A stretch of DNA of 64,000 nucleotides from an uncultured Gammaproteobacteria bacterium (GCA_913048385.1 CAJWVZ010000001.1:1-64000), one strand, 5' to 3'; positions 36,875-47,278 are shown, numbered from the stretch's first letter. A program made the numbers and translations. The notes: generated by a model from the sequence alone, not told the origin.

Positions 36875-39421
36875 ATGGTTAGTACAACGAGTCTCCAACC
36901 CGCTTTCAGATTACTAGTTGGTTTGCTGTTTTTTTCTACGTGGTTCGCCGCTGCAGATGTCACCGCTCAAGCATATCCAAGTGCGCGAAGCGGCGGAAAT
37001 TATATGCATGCTTTCTACTTACCCCCTGCCCCCAGCGCTACTCCTTGGGCGCCTGCATGGGCTCCGGATGGCCAGTCAGTGGCTGTGTCCATGCAGGGAA
37101 GCATCTGGGAAGTAGAGGTTGAGACTGGGGTTGCACTGCAACTTACGTCGGGTCTCGGATATCACTCCTCTCCAAATTTTTCACCAGACGGCCGTTGGCT
37201 CGTTTATACCTCGGATTTCGATAACAAACGAATTCAATTGGAGGTGATGAACATTGAGACTGGTGAAGTGTTTCGGTTGACGGATGATGATCAAATTTAT
37301 CTGGATCCTGTTTTTTCTCCTGATGGCAAGCAAATAGCATATGTAAGCACGCAGCCTTCAGGGTATTTCAATATCTACATTCGCAACTTTTTTGATGGGT
37401 CCTGGGTCGCGCCGCCGGTAGCAGTTACTAGCGATAATGATTTTGGTCGAAGTCGTTTATATTTTGGTGCATGGGATATGCACATCACTCCGACTTGGGT
37501 GCCTGACGGAAGTGAGCTTTTATTAGTATCTAATCGCGACGTTCCACTGGGGTCTGGCAATGTCCTGCGCGTTCCTGCAATAGAAAACGGTATCGAGTTT
37601 GCTGAAACAGTTTTGAGTGAACAATCCCTTTACAGAACTCGACCAGACGTTTCTATTGATGGTAAGCGCTTTGTGTACTCGTCAACAAGTGGCTCAGCAG
37701 ATCAATATAACAATTTATATGTGCAGCCAACGGTGGGGGGCGAGCCATATAAAATGACTTTCTTTGACAGTGATGCTTTTCATCCGAGATGGTCTCCAGA
37801 TGGGGAAAAAATCGCGTTCATCGGGAATTCCGAAGGCCTCAGTCAACTGATGATGCTCGAGACTTATGGGGGGAAAATAACCCATGTATCGATTAATGAA
37901 CTTCGTCACCGAGAGCCTATGGGCATGGTGAGCGTCAAAATTTTAAATAGTGACGATAATCAGTTGACGCCAAACAGAGTTCATTTAAAAGCGAGTGACG
38001 GAAAATTTTATGCACCACTGGACGCGTATGCGCGAGCGGGTCATGTGGGTGATCTCGTGTTTCATAATGACGGAGAATTTGAAGTCCAAGTGCCGGTAGG
38101 GGATATGGAGTTTAGCGTTCTAAAGGGGTTTGAATTTCACCCAATGACAGAGTCAGTGAACGTTATTGAGAATGAAGTAATCCACTTGGAAGTGAAATTG
38201 GAGAGATTAATCAACATGGGTAAACGGGGTTGGCATAATGCCTCGACTCACGTGCACGCTAACTACGGTGGAAACTTACACAATACATTAGACAATCTGA
38301 AATTTATGTCGCGTGCGGAAGGTCAGGATTTAGTTCTAGAGCAAGTTGCGAACAAAGACAATCGCATCCTCGATTATCATCTATTTGAGGCTGGTGGAGG
38401 AGCGCACAGTTCCTCTGAGGAGGATCAGGTTGTAGTTGTCGGTCAGGAGTATCGACCGCCATTTTATGGGCACGTATTCATGTTTGGTATGAAAGATCAC
38501 TTAATTTCACCATTTGTTACTGGGTATGAGGGCACGGCAGTGGAGAGTTTATATCCTAGTAATACGGATATGCTTCTTAAAGCGAAGGCTCAGGGGGCTG
38601 TAACTGGGTATGTTCATCCTTTTCTCGGAGAAATTGATCCTCTTGAAGGCAGCTTGGGTGGTGGGAAGGGGTTCGTAGTTGATGCCGCGCTCGGTGCCAC
38701 TGATGCCCTAGAGTGGTCCGATGCTAGCACTAGCGGTTTCTATCCGCTTTATGCTGTTTGGAACAGTGGCCTTCGCATTACAGCGACAGGAGGAGAGGAT
38801 TCAATTTCTTCACTTCACCGCAGCAAATTAATTGGCTCTTTCAGAACATATGTTTACACGGGAAGCGCAGGTTTAAGCATGGAAGCTTGGTTTGATGGAT
38901 TGTTGAAAGGACGGGCGCTCGTGACTTCAGGGCCTATCCTTGAGATGGCGGTGGGTTCTTCCTTGCCTGGGGATACAATCGAGTTTTCTGATGATCGAGG
39001 AACAGTAAATATTAGTGGAAGGCTTCGCAGCATAGTGGATGTAGGAAGTGTAAAGCTGGTCTGCAATGGAGAATTGATTGAAGAAACTTTCTTGGGCGAA
39101 AACAAGAGGGAATTAAACTTTGATACGAATTTTGAAGTTCGTGAGAGCGGTTGGTGCCACCTTCGGACTGAGGGGGATGTTGAAACTCGGGGATATCTTG
39201 ACGTCAGATATCCTCAAGCTTTTACGAACCCCATCTGGTTTTCAGTCGAAGAAAAAGCAATACAAAATGAGGAGGCAGTCGAGTATGCTCTGGAGTGGAT
39301 TGAAAAGCTCGAGGACTTAGCCGCGCAGTGGCCCGGTTGGCGTTCAGAAGAAGAACGCAGCCACGTATTTGCTCAGTTTGAAGAAGCGAGAGACGTATAT
39401 CGATCGACAATCGAGCGTTAG
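36875..39421 (+). CDS. Secreted TolB/PD40-like beta-propeller fused to CehA/McbA-type PHP metallohydrolase domain
   Basis: Signal peptide; repeated FSPDGRWLVY / FSPDGKQIAYVS / WSPDGEKIAFIG; C-terminal HNASTHVHANYGG...YVHPFLGEIDP. Confidence 0.75.
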   Translation: MVSTTSLQPAFRLLVGLLFFSTWFAAADVTAQAYPSARSGGNYMHAFYLPPAPSATPWAPAWAPDGQSVAVSMQGSIWEVEVETGVALQLTSGLGYHSSPNFSPDGRWLVYTSDFDNKRIQLEVMNIETGEVFRLTDDDQIYLDPVFSPDGKQIAYVSTQPSGYFNIYIRNFFDGSWVAPPVAVTSDNDFGRSRLYFGAWDMHITPTWVPDGSELLLVSNRDVPLGSGNVLRVPAIENGIEFAETVLSEQSLYRTRPDVSIDGKRFVYSSTSGSADQYNNLYVQPTVGGEPYKMTFFDSDAFHPRWSPDGEKIAFIGNSEGLSQLMMLETYGGKITHVSINELRHREPMGMVSVKILNSDDNQLTPNRVHLKASDGKFYAPLDAYARAGHVGDLVFHNDGEFEVQVPVGDMEFSVLKGFEFHPMTESVNVIENEVIHLEVKLERLINMGKRGWHNASTHVHANYGGNLHNTLDNLKFMSRAEGQDLVLEQVANKDNRILDYHLFEAGGGAHSSSEEDQVVVVGQEYRPPFYGHVFMFGMKDHLISPFVTGYEGTAVESLYPSNTDMLLKAKAQGAVTGYVHPFLGEIDPLEGSLGGGKGFVVDAALGATDALEWSDASTSGFYPLYAVWNSGLRITATGGEDSISSLHRSKLIGSFRTYVYTGSAGLSMEAWFDGLLKGRALVTSGPILEMAVGSSLPGDTIEFSDDRGTVNISGRLRSIVDVGSVKLVCNGELIEETFLGENKRELNFDTNFEVRESGWCHLRTEGDVETRGYLDVRYPQAFTNPIWFSVEEKAIQNEEAVEYALEWIEKLEDLAAQWPGWRSEEERSHVFAQFEEARDVYRSTIER

Positions 39422-39552
39422 TTTGAGCTATCAATTAATTGTTCGTTTTTGGGTAGAGGTAAATTTCTTTTAGTGGCTTGAGCTTCCGTTAAAGAATATC
39501 TGAAGCTTGATATAGCGAATGATTAAATTAGCTCGTTGAGGAGGGGAGTGTC

Positions 39553-40941
39553 GTGAGAAATATAATTAGAAGCCTGAATATTGGGCTAATTTTTACAATT
39601 ATTATTAAAACAGCCCAGGCTGCTGCTCCGCAGATTGATATAGTTGGCCCGATAGCTGCCGATTTTTTGGGGACAGGAGGAAACGATGCTATCTACAGTG
39701 CGTCAGCGATCGAGCTTATTGAGAACGGCTATATTGAGGAAGAATTTTTTATTGAGGGGTTGGCTAATACGTACTCAACGGGAGAATTGCAAAGTGGTGA
39801 AATAGTTTCCAGTGGCCATAATTATCGCACGCGTTTAGTTGTCCGAAGGCCAAAGGAGCTGTCAGCTTTTAATGGTACCGCTATAGTTGAATGGATGAAT
39901 GTTACGGGAGGCACTGACAAAGATATTGATTGGTGGTTTTCTGGTGCCCATTTTATATCTGAGGGATACGCTTATGTTTTTGTATCTGCACAGCAGGACG
40001 GAATCAAATCTCTTAAGAATTATAGCTCTGACCGATATGGCAGTCTAAATGTCAGCCATGATGCAACATCGGATAAAGATGCTCTGTCTTACGATATTTT
40101 TACAGCGGTAGGATACGCGTTGAGTGGACAGAGCGGTGTGTCTTTGCAATCTACGTTATTAGGGTCTTTGAGACCGGAGACCTTGATTGCAACGGGTCAC
40201 TCACAATCGGCGAGTCGGCTTGCTGTTTACCTTAATAATATTCATTTTCTTAATCCGGTATACGATGGGTTTATGGTCCATGGCGGAGGTGGGCGTATCC
40301 GTGACGATAAGCCGGTAAGAGTTTTTAAAGTTATGTCTGAAACAGATTTGCCAATTTTTGGTGTAAATCGGCAGCCAAACACTGACAGATTTAGGCAGTG
40401 GGAGGTTGCAGGAAGCTCTCATGTTGATTTAGATTTCGAGCTTGAATATGCGAAGGTCAGGCTCAAACGAGACAGAAAATCACCAGAAACGGCGGAGCCG
40501 CGGATGCCAGATTGTGCCTTGCCTGCCTTTTCTCGAATTCCTTTTAGGCACGTCATGAATTCTGCGTATGAGCACTTAGTTGCGTGGGTACAAGATGGGC
40601 TCGCTCCTCCAGAGGCAGATTTTTTAAAAACATCTAAAGGGATCCCTGACTTTGAGTTTGCTCGAGATGCTTTTGGTAATATCTTAGGGGGAATTCGACT
40701 TGCGATGCATGAAGTCCCGACTGCAAAAAATACGGGTATGAATAATGGGAACAGTCCGTTTTGTTACCTCTATGGCTCTCATGAGCCGTTTTCAAAAGAA
40801 ACCCTTAAGAATCTATACCCGACTGCTGATAGTTATGTTGAGGCTGTTAGAGAAATTGTGAAAAAGAACATTGACGCAGGGTTTATTCTTCCCTCTGATG
40901 GAAGTAAGACCGTTGATGAAGCTAAACAAGTTGTGTTTTAG
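39553..40941 (+). CDS. Secreted alpha/beta-hydrolase domain protein (Abhydrolase_10-like)
   Basis: Signal peptide; VEWMNVTGGTD, YVFVSAQQDGI, ATGHSQSASRLAVYLN (G-H-S-Q-S nucleophile elbow). Confidence 0.75.
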   Translation: MRNIIRSLNIGLIFTIIIKTAQAAAPQIDIVGPIAADFLGTGGNDAIYSASAIELIENGYIEEEFFIEGLANTYSTGELQSGEIVSSGHNYRTRLVVRRPKELSAFNGTAIVEWMNVTGGTDKDIDWWFSGAHFISEGYAYVFVSAQQDGIKSLKNYSSDRYGSLNVSHDATSDKDALSYDIFTAVGYALSGQSGVSLQSTLLGSLRPETLIATGHSQSASRLAVYLNNIHFLNPVYDGFMVHGGGGRIRDDKPVRVFKVMSETDLPIFGVNRQPNTDRFRQWEVAGSSHVDLDFELEYAKVRLKRDRKSPETAEPRMPDCALPAFSRIPFRHVMNSAYEHLVAWVQDGLAPPEADFLKTSKGIPDFEFARDAFGNILGGIRLAMHEVPTAKNTGMNNGNSPFCYLYGSHEPFSKETLKNLYPTADSYVEAVREIVKKNIDAGFILPSDGSKTVDEAKQVVF

Positions 40942-40956
40942 TAAGACAAGCCTTCA

Positions 40957-41457
40957 CTAATCGAGCTTTGATGCCAGCATTTTGCAGCGCAAGGTCCAGA
41001 GCTCTTTTATAGGTCGTGGATCTTTTGCTTCGTTTTTGTCTATCTCGAGACTCACTTTTAATTGAGTTTTTTCATCAAGGGGAAAGAGCTTCATCGATAC
41101 ATATTTTAACCCTAAAAATTGATTTACGGCCCCGCCGGACTCCTGCCACGAGAATTTTAGATGATTCGGTCTATCGATTACCTCGTACTGCCCTGAAAAA
41201 TTGATGAGCGCACCGTGACGATAAACGTCGTACGAATATTGGCCACCGGGGCGGACTTCATTTCGCATGTCGCCAAGGCCATCATCACCTACGTGAGGAC
41301 CAAACATCCAATTGCCAACAAATGTAGGGATCAGCCACCGATCAAATATGTTTTCCGGCGACGAGCTGATTGTTTTGCTTAAAGAGATTTTTACTAGCTT
41401 GGGTGATTTTTTTCTTTGCGTCGGTGTGTCACCAAACATAGAAAATTGTTCGCTCAT
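40957..41457 (-). CDS. SRPBCC/AHSA1-domain protein
   Basis: SSPENIFDRWLIPTFVGNWMFGP...GGQYSYDVYRHG...FSGQYEVIDRPNHLKFSW. Confidence 0.75.
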   Translation of the reverse strand: MSEQFSMFGDTPTQRKKSPKLVKISLSKTISSSPENIFDRWLIPTFVGNWMFGPHVGDDGLGDMRNEVRPGGQYSYDVYRHGALINFSGQYEVIDRPNHLKFSWQESGGAVNQFLGLKYVSMKLFPLDEKTQLKVSLEIDKNEAKDPRPIKELWTLRCKMLASKLD

Positions 41458-41465
41458 CAGTGAAC

Positions 41466-41837
41466 TTATTCTTGTAAATCATATGGGTTTTGGGGGAGGA
41501 GTCTAGAGTCAAGCAGAGGGCGCCTTCCAGAAGCTTTCTGTCCATAGTTGGTCGCTAGGTAGCTGAGGATAATTCCCTCATCGGTTGGGTCAAGTAATGG
41601 CATGCCTTGAGTTTCCTGCATCCACCTTAATCTGCTCACCCAGACAGCTCTCGAACCGGAGTTTTGTGTGACAAGTTGGGCGCTGTGACATGTCGTGCAA
41701 TTTTTGCGGACGACTTCAACACCATCTGCTGGCTCGAATTCAGTATTTTGAGCGAGCGCGGTCGTAATTGAAATATTGATTAGCAAAAGTAACGCAAAGT
41801 AATGAGATATATATGTTAGTTTAGATATTGAATTCAT
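41466..41837 (-). CDS. Small monoheme cytochrome c, partner of the adjacent sulfite-oxidase-type protein
   Basis: Signal peptide, CTTCH heme motif; 3 bp downstream of the Mo protein. Confidence 0.8.
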   Translation of the reverse strand: MNSISKLTYISHYFALLLLINISITTALAQNTEFEPADGVEVVRKNCTTCHSAQLVTQNSGSRAVWVSRLRWMQETQGMPLLDPTDEGIILSYLATNYGQKASGRRPLLDSRLLPQNPYDLQE

Positions 41838-41840
41838 GAT

Positions 41841-43154
41841 TTAAGTCACCTGTACGGCAATTCGATGCGCTGCGTTATTAAGATACCCCCTAGGGTTCCA
41901 ATTCGGGGTCACCATCGGTTGCGATCGGCCTTGCTGGTCCATTGCGCGAGCCCAAATCTCATAATAACCGGGCTCAGGAAATTGAACCCACCCTTCCCAA
42001 TCTTGCCACGCAAGTCTGTTGGCCGGGCCATTTAATCCCGTCGGTAGCCAGGTCGCACCGAAGTCGATCGATACAAATACGCCAGTAATTTGATTGTCTC
42101 CGGCCCAAGCGTGCCCACGAATAATGAGGCGCTCACGCAGATCATGGGTTATTCCGGACTGTGGAAAGGTAATCAGAGATTTTACCGGCATGGATTCGAT
42201 TATTTTCATTTCTTCATTCGGAACCTTGCTTCCCGGCGCAACAGAAACTTCTGGTACCGAGTACGAAGGGGCGGCCATTTTTTCACCATCGTGAACACGA
42301 TCTCTTATAAGGAGTTTGCTCAGCCACTTACCAGATACTGAAGCCGGCCAACCTGCGCAAATCAAACGTAGAGGGAAACCGTTTTGGAGCGGTATATCCT
42401 TTCCGTTCATTTTCCAAGCTATTAAAGATTCTCTTTCTAAGGCTTTCTCTATAGGCACGCCACGAGAGATCGCAACGCGGCTCGGGTCTCCGCTTAAGTG
42501 GCTATCCGCGCCAACGTAGCCTACGTATTCAGCTGTTGCTTCCACACCGCAATAGTTCAAAACATCTCGCAAGCGGACGCCGGTAAACGTAGGACACCCC
42601 ACGGCTCCAGTCGTCCATTGGTTACCGCTCGCTGCGGGAGTATATTCACTTCTTCCATTGCCACCACATTCAAGCTGTAGTTGCAGAGTGACCTCTTCAA
42701 AAGTTGCTTGAAGATCGGCAATAGTGAAGGTCTTAGCTTCCACGCAAGACTCACCGCTGACCTCAAGCGTCCAAGTTGTTGGGTCAACGTTTGTCGGCGG
42801 GACGCCGTTGTTACGGACGAAGAGGTACTTGCTCGGTGTTACGGAGTCGTCTAAAAGATGAGCCGGTGTTTCAGCATTTACAGGTCGGCTGTTTAAAAGT
42901 CGCAAGCCTTCTTTGCCCTGAATATCAAAACTTTCATTGTCAGCCGCAAAGGCTGTTGGAATCAAACCTGATGGCATCAGCCGTGCAAACGGGATATTCA
43001 TGCCCAGGGCGGTTGCCATTGCAGCCAAGCTACTTTTCTTTAAGAACCCTCGGCGGTTTATGGGGTTAAAGCCAGTGTTGTTAAATCTGCCGTCAGATGT
43101 GCGCGCATCGCGAACTTGCTGCTCTATTTTTGTTTTACTTTTTAAATAATTCAT
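41841..43154 (-). CDS. Sulfite oxidase-family molybdopterin protein (SorA-like), Tat-exported
   Basis: NRRGFLKKSSLAAMATAL twin-Arg signal; LQLECGGNGRSEY Mo-Cys region; YVGADSHLSGDP. Confidence 0.85.
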   Translation of the reverse strand: MNYLKSKTKIEQQVRDARTSDGRFNNTGFNPINRRGFLKKSSLAAMATALGMNIPFARLMPSGLIPTAFAADNESFDIQGKEGLRLLNSRPVNAETPAHLLDDSVTPSKYLFVRNNGVPPTNVDPTTWTLEVSGESCVEAKTFTIADLQATFEEVTLQLQLECGGNGRSEYTPAASGNQWTTGAVGCPTFTGVRLRDVLNYCGVEATAEYVGYVGADSHLSGDPSRVAISRGVPIEKALERESLIAWKMNGKDIPLQNGFPLRLICAGWPASVSGKWLSKLLIRDRVHDGEKMAAPSYSVPEVSVAPGSKVPNEEMKIIESMPVKSLITFPQSGITHDLRERLIIRGHAWAGDNQITGVFVSIDFGATWLPTGLNGPANRLAWQDWEGWVQFPEPGYYEIWARAMDQQGRSQPMVTPNWNPRGYLNNAAHRIAVQVT

Positions 43155-43195
43155 CTTTTCTCTGAACTTTATTAAGTAATTAAATTTGAGTTGCC

Positions 43196-43756
43196 TTACT
43201 GCGAGTTAGCTTCCCCGCGTCTCGCTCCTGCAAGAATACCTGGAAGCGAGTAATTCCCCTCGTGACATGCATATTGATAAGGCTTGTCCTCTATCGAGCT
43301 AAACGCAATTTCTGCTGACCAAGTCTTCGAGTTATTTACCTTAGATTCATAGTTTACACGATTTTTTGCAACCCGAGTAAATCGTTCCGCAATTTTAAAC
43401 CTCTTTGTAGCATTTCGGAAGCGTTGTAGAGGATGTAAATTTGAGGTCTCAACGACCAAAGTATTGTTCTCCCAGTTCGCAAGCGAGTCTCCAGGCCAGG
43501 GACGAATAATTGATGGCAATGGCGTGTCGCTTATCCAGATTACGGGAGTGTCATGAACCATCTCAACATGAATTACAACGTAACCGGGGCACTGAATTAT
43601 TTGATATTGGTTTTTATAGAGGGTCGGCAACATCGCGGGTCCACCAATCGAGCTGAATGTTAGTAAACATCTTTCGGCGAGAAGTCTAGCCTCCGAGCCG
43701 GCGTAGGGGCCTATTTTTTCTCTGCGCTTTCGAGGAGCCTCAATTCCAAGTTCTGC
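43196..43756 (-). pseudogene. 5'-truncated remnant of a conserved secreted-protein family (no start or signal peptide)
   Basis: ...RRREKIGPYAGSEARLLAERCLLTFSSIGGPAMLPTLYKNQYQIIQ...: family-like sequence reads upstream of the first ATG (43633) to the neighbour's stop codon. Confidence 0.6.
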
Positions 43757-44545
43757 TTAAGGTTTCGTGAGCCGCAGTAAAAATCGATCTGTTCTGCGTG
43801 CGAGCCTCGGATCAAATATACTCCGAGTATGGTTGTCATCAGAATTGCGAAGAAGATCGCTACTCTCGACTGTGAAGCCAGCTCTGGTAGCTATATCAAT
43901 GGCTTTAGATGGCTCCATGCGATGTAGTGCTCGATTATTCTGATCCGGTAAGCCAATGTGATCACTTATTCCTATAACGCCGCCTGGCTTAAGCCATCCA
44001 TATAATTTTCTCAGTAAGTCCGTTGCTCTGGAGGAGTAAATGAGGTCGTGTAAAGTCAACATTAAGAGAGCTGCATCTATTGATTCTTTCTCAATTGAGA
44101 TTGTAAGCACATCTCCCATCATTTGGTTTACATTCAGCAACTCGGCTTGAGTGATCTTATCGTCTAGCACTTCCCCTTGCGTTTGATTCTGTCGGTCCTC
44201 AATAAAACTTCTTCCGCGTTCCGTGTTTTGGGATAAGATTTTCCCGGTCGGACCAACGGCTTTTGAGAGGATATAGGTGTAGTATCCCCCCGCGGCGTAA
44301 ATATCTAATATTGTCATCCCTTGCTCGATCCCGATGAACTGAAGAGTTTCAATTGGCTTGCGGATACTGTCGCGTGCCAAGTCACTCGGCGTGCGACCAT
44401 AAGATGTTAACGCTTCTTTCAAGTCATTGAGGTCTAAATTTTGCTGGGCTGACGCCCGTGTGACGAGATCATTAAAACTAATAACTACAATCAAGATCGG
44501 TAGGCATAAGAAAATCTTGTTCGTTTTTTTTGTCTTTTTTCGCAT
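43757..44545 (-). CDS. Exported class I SAM-dependent methyltransferase-like protein
   Basis: Signal peptide; MTILDIYAAGGYYTYILSKAVGPTGKI; LMLTLHDLIY; LKPGGVIGISDH. Confidence 0.75.
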   Translation of the reverse strand: MRKKTKKTNKIFLCLPILIVVISFNDLVTRASAQQNLDLNDLKEALTSYGRTPSDLARDSIRKPIETLQFIGIEQGMTILDIYAAGGYYTYILSKAVGPTGKILSQNTERGRSFIEDRQNQTQGEVLDDKITQAELLNVNQMMGDVLTISIEKESIDAALLMLTLHDLIYSSRATDLLRKLYGWLKPGGVIGISDHIGLPDQNNRALHRMEPSKAIDIATRAGFTVESSDLLRNSDDNHTRSIFDPRLARRTDRFLLRLTKP

Positions 44546-44979
44546 TATTGCAGCCCAATTCCACGTGCAACAAGAGTTGCTAGTAAAAGCGCAATCACAA
44601 GCGGTAAAAACACTGCCTTGGTTGCTAGTCTGATAATCCTGGGTGCTTGGAAACGGCCATTAGGGCTTTTACGAGCTTTTGATAGAAAGGTCATGATTGG
44701 AAAAGTTAAAAGAATCACACTGACAAACGCGATTAATTTAGCGGTAAAAAGGGGGTTGTTTGAGTAATATTGGCTTGGTTTTCCTACAAAAAATAATAAA
44801 ATAATTCCACAGAGGCAGGTGATACCGAGACTCAGCCAGAACACAGCCTGAACTCTCCATAAATTTTTCAAATCCTCTAAAGTCATGCTGCTCTTAATAA
44901 CTGCGGCGTTGAGCGCGAGAGAAAAAAAAATGACTATTATCGATATAAAATGAATTAATTTTAATAATGAAAAGGCCAT
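44545..44979 (-). CDS. DUF2214-like integral membrane protein
   Basis: Four predicted TM segments; KLIHFISII..., VGKPSQYYSNNPLFTAKLIAF. Confidence 0.65.
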   Translation of the reverse strand: MAFSLLKLIHFISIIVIFFSLALNAAVIKSSMTLEDLKNLWRVQAVFWLSLGITCLCGIILLFFVGKPSQYYSNNPLFTAKLIAFVSVILLTFPIMTFLSKARKSPNGRFQAPRIIRLATKAVFLPLVIALLLATLVARGIGLQ

Positions 44980-45124
44980 GGTTTGAGTGTACTGTAAGTG
45001 ATGTCTCTACGGCCAGTGGGTAGAGTTTATAAATCCGCATTAGTTTGCTCAAATATGTCTTGAGAGGAATTTACGGATTTTTGTCCTTGTCAGATAATAA
45101 AAATTCAAATAAAGAGGCTCGAAA

Positions 45125-46471
45125 ATGGTAAATGCGGCAGAAACTTATTCCGAAAGTGTTGGAAACAATCAAGACAATATGAAAGCGGTTGCTCTTACAT
45201 CGCTCGCAGGGACAAGTATTGAGTGGTATGACTTTTTTTTGTACGGCACTGCAGCGGCGCTTGTTTTCCCCTCAGCATTTTTCCCAGAAAGTACCCCTAC
45301 AATGGCCTTGATCTTATCCTTTGGTACTTTTGCTTTTGGTTTCATTGCGCGACCCGTGGGAGGTATTTTATTCGGTCATTTTGGGGACCGCGTTGGCCGG
45401 AAGAGGGCCTTAGTGATAGCTCTTTGGATGATGGGCCTTGCCTCGACTTTAATAGGATTGCTTCCAACTTTTGCGACCATAGGAATAGCCGCGCCGATTC
45501 TTTTGAGTTTTTTGCGGTTTGTTCAGGGACTGGCTATCGGCGGACAGTGGGGAGGCGCGATGCTTTTGGTCACTGAGAGTTCGCCGGCTGACAAACGAGG
45601 CTATTATGGTGCGTATGCTCAAGCAGGCGCTCCAGCCGGAGTGATACTAGCAAACCTCGCGTTTATTTTGGTCAGCTCCTCAATGTCTGAGCAGGCGTTT
45701 TTTGATTGGGGTTGGCGCGTCCCTTTTCTTTCTAGCGTAATACTCATTGGTATTAGTATGTACGTTCAGTTAAGTATGGAAGAGACTGATGCTTTTAAAG
45801 CCTTGCAATTGGCAAAGGAAAAACGAGAAATTGAGGGGGGAGGGCGCACTGTAGTGCGACGCTCACCAATCATCGAGGCGTTAATAAAGTATCCGAAACG
45901 AATCGCGTTGGCAGCAGGAGCATTCCTATCAATCCAAGTAACTTTCTACATATTAATCGGTTTTATTTTGGCTTATGGGAGTGATATCACCGGACCCGCG
46001 ATCCCACGAGACACATTACTTTGGGCGGTTTTGATCGCATCTATAATACAAATTCCCAGTCAGTTCTGGGCTGCTTCTTACTCTGATAGACATGGCCGTC
46101 GCGGCATCTTCATGTGGGGTGCGATATTGACAGCCGTTTGGTCGTTTTTTCTCTTTCCATTAGTTGACACTGGTAATTTTTGGCTTGTCGTTATAGCCAT
46201 CAGCGGAGGGTTAACTTTCTTGGGCTTTATGTATGGCCCACAGGCGGCATTTTTCACAGAACTTTTTAGTACTGAGGTGCGATATTCAGGAGCTTCGTTA
46301 GGCTATCAAATAGGTGCGATTGTCGGAGGTGCATTTGCTCCAACAATTGCTACGATCTTGTGGCGAGAATATGCGATTGTCTGGGTTTCGGTTTACATGG
46401 CCGTGGCATCGCTTCTCTCGTTGTTGTCGGTCAAACTTCTAACTGAGACGTTTAATTCTGAATTAAATTAG
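45125..46471 (+). CDS. MFS transporter, metabolite:H+ symporter (MHS) family
   Basis: GTSIEWYDFFLYGTAAALVFP; GHFGDRVGRKRAL; ~12 TM. Confidence 0.9.
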   Translation: MVNAAETYSESVGNNQDNMKAVALTSLAGTSIEWYDFFLYGTAAALVFPSAFFPESTPTMALILSFGTFAFGFIARPVGGILFGHFGDRVGRKRALVIALWMMGLASTLIGLLPTFATIGIAAPILLSFLRFVQGLAIGGQWGGAMLLVTESSPADKRGYYGAYAQAGAPAGVILANLAFILVSSSMSEQAFFDWGWRVPFLSSVILIGISMYVQLSMEETDAFKALQLAKEKREIEGGGRTVVRRSPIIEALIKYPKRIALAAGAFLSIQVTFYILIGFILAYGSDITGPAIPRDTLLWAVLIASIIQIPSQFWAASYSDRHGRRGIFMWGAILTAVWSFFLFPLVDTGNFWLVVIAISGGLTFLGFMYGPQAAFFTELFSTEVRYSGASLGYQIGAIVGGAFAPTIATILWREYAIVWVSVYMAVASLLSLLSVKLLTETFNSELN

Positions 46472-46473
46472 CA

Positions 46474-47278
46474 ATGTTGCAAGCGGAAAGTCTTTTGGTG
46501 CAATCTATGAGTTTTCGAAAATTAGCGCTGTTTTTTTCTTGTTTCTTGGTTTTGTCGCAAGCGCTTGGTGCCGAGTCAAAAGTTTACGGTTTTTCGACAA
46601 AAGGATTGGATAGAGTCGAGTACTGGCTTAGAGATTTGGCAACTGAAAAGAAAATTTCTGGCGCCGTTTATGGCGTTATGCAAGGTGGTAAAGTCATACG
46701 TGTCTCGGCGGTCGGAAAGCGTGATATTGAAAGAGACCTGCCAATGGAAGTGGACTCTCTCTTTCAAATTCGCTCCATAAGCAAGCCGATTACGACCGTC
46801 GCTGCACTTCAGCAGATAGAGAAAAATAGATTAAGTTTAGACGATAAGGTGTCTCGCTATATCCCTAGTTTTGATGCCGTAACGGTATTTAAAGATCCAG
46901 ATACACACGACTTTTCTCAAACAAGCCCTGCTAAACCAAGGAGAGCTTGCTGGGAGGAGAATTCTAGAAAGGGAATCGGTTGTAGAGATGACTCGTAATC
47001 AGATCGACCCTCACCTGATGCCATTTGGAATTAATCCTATTTCGCCGATGCTTGATCGGGGTTGGGGCTATGGCATAGGAGTAGTTACCGATGCGAGCGA
47101 GAGCGCGTTTCCTGTCAATGATGGCGAGTTTGCCTGGAGTGGTTCTCTTGGAACTTTTGCTTGGGCTGACCCTTTGGATAAAACCGTTTTCGTTTTAATG
47201 CTGCAGCAATCCCCATCGAATGCCTTTGACGTCAGTAACGAATTTCGTCGGCGTCTTTTTGAAGCTCGGATGAGATAA
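46474..47278 (+). pseudogene. Serine hydrolase (class C beta-lactamase/PBP-like), internally deleted and frameshifted
   Basis: N-part IRSISKPITTVAALQQ (SxxK); C-part ALLNQGELAGRRILERESVVEMTRNQ...WGYGIGVVTD...FAWSGSLGTFAWADP in another frame; middle of the fold absent. Confidence 0.85.
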
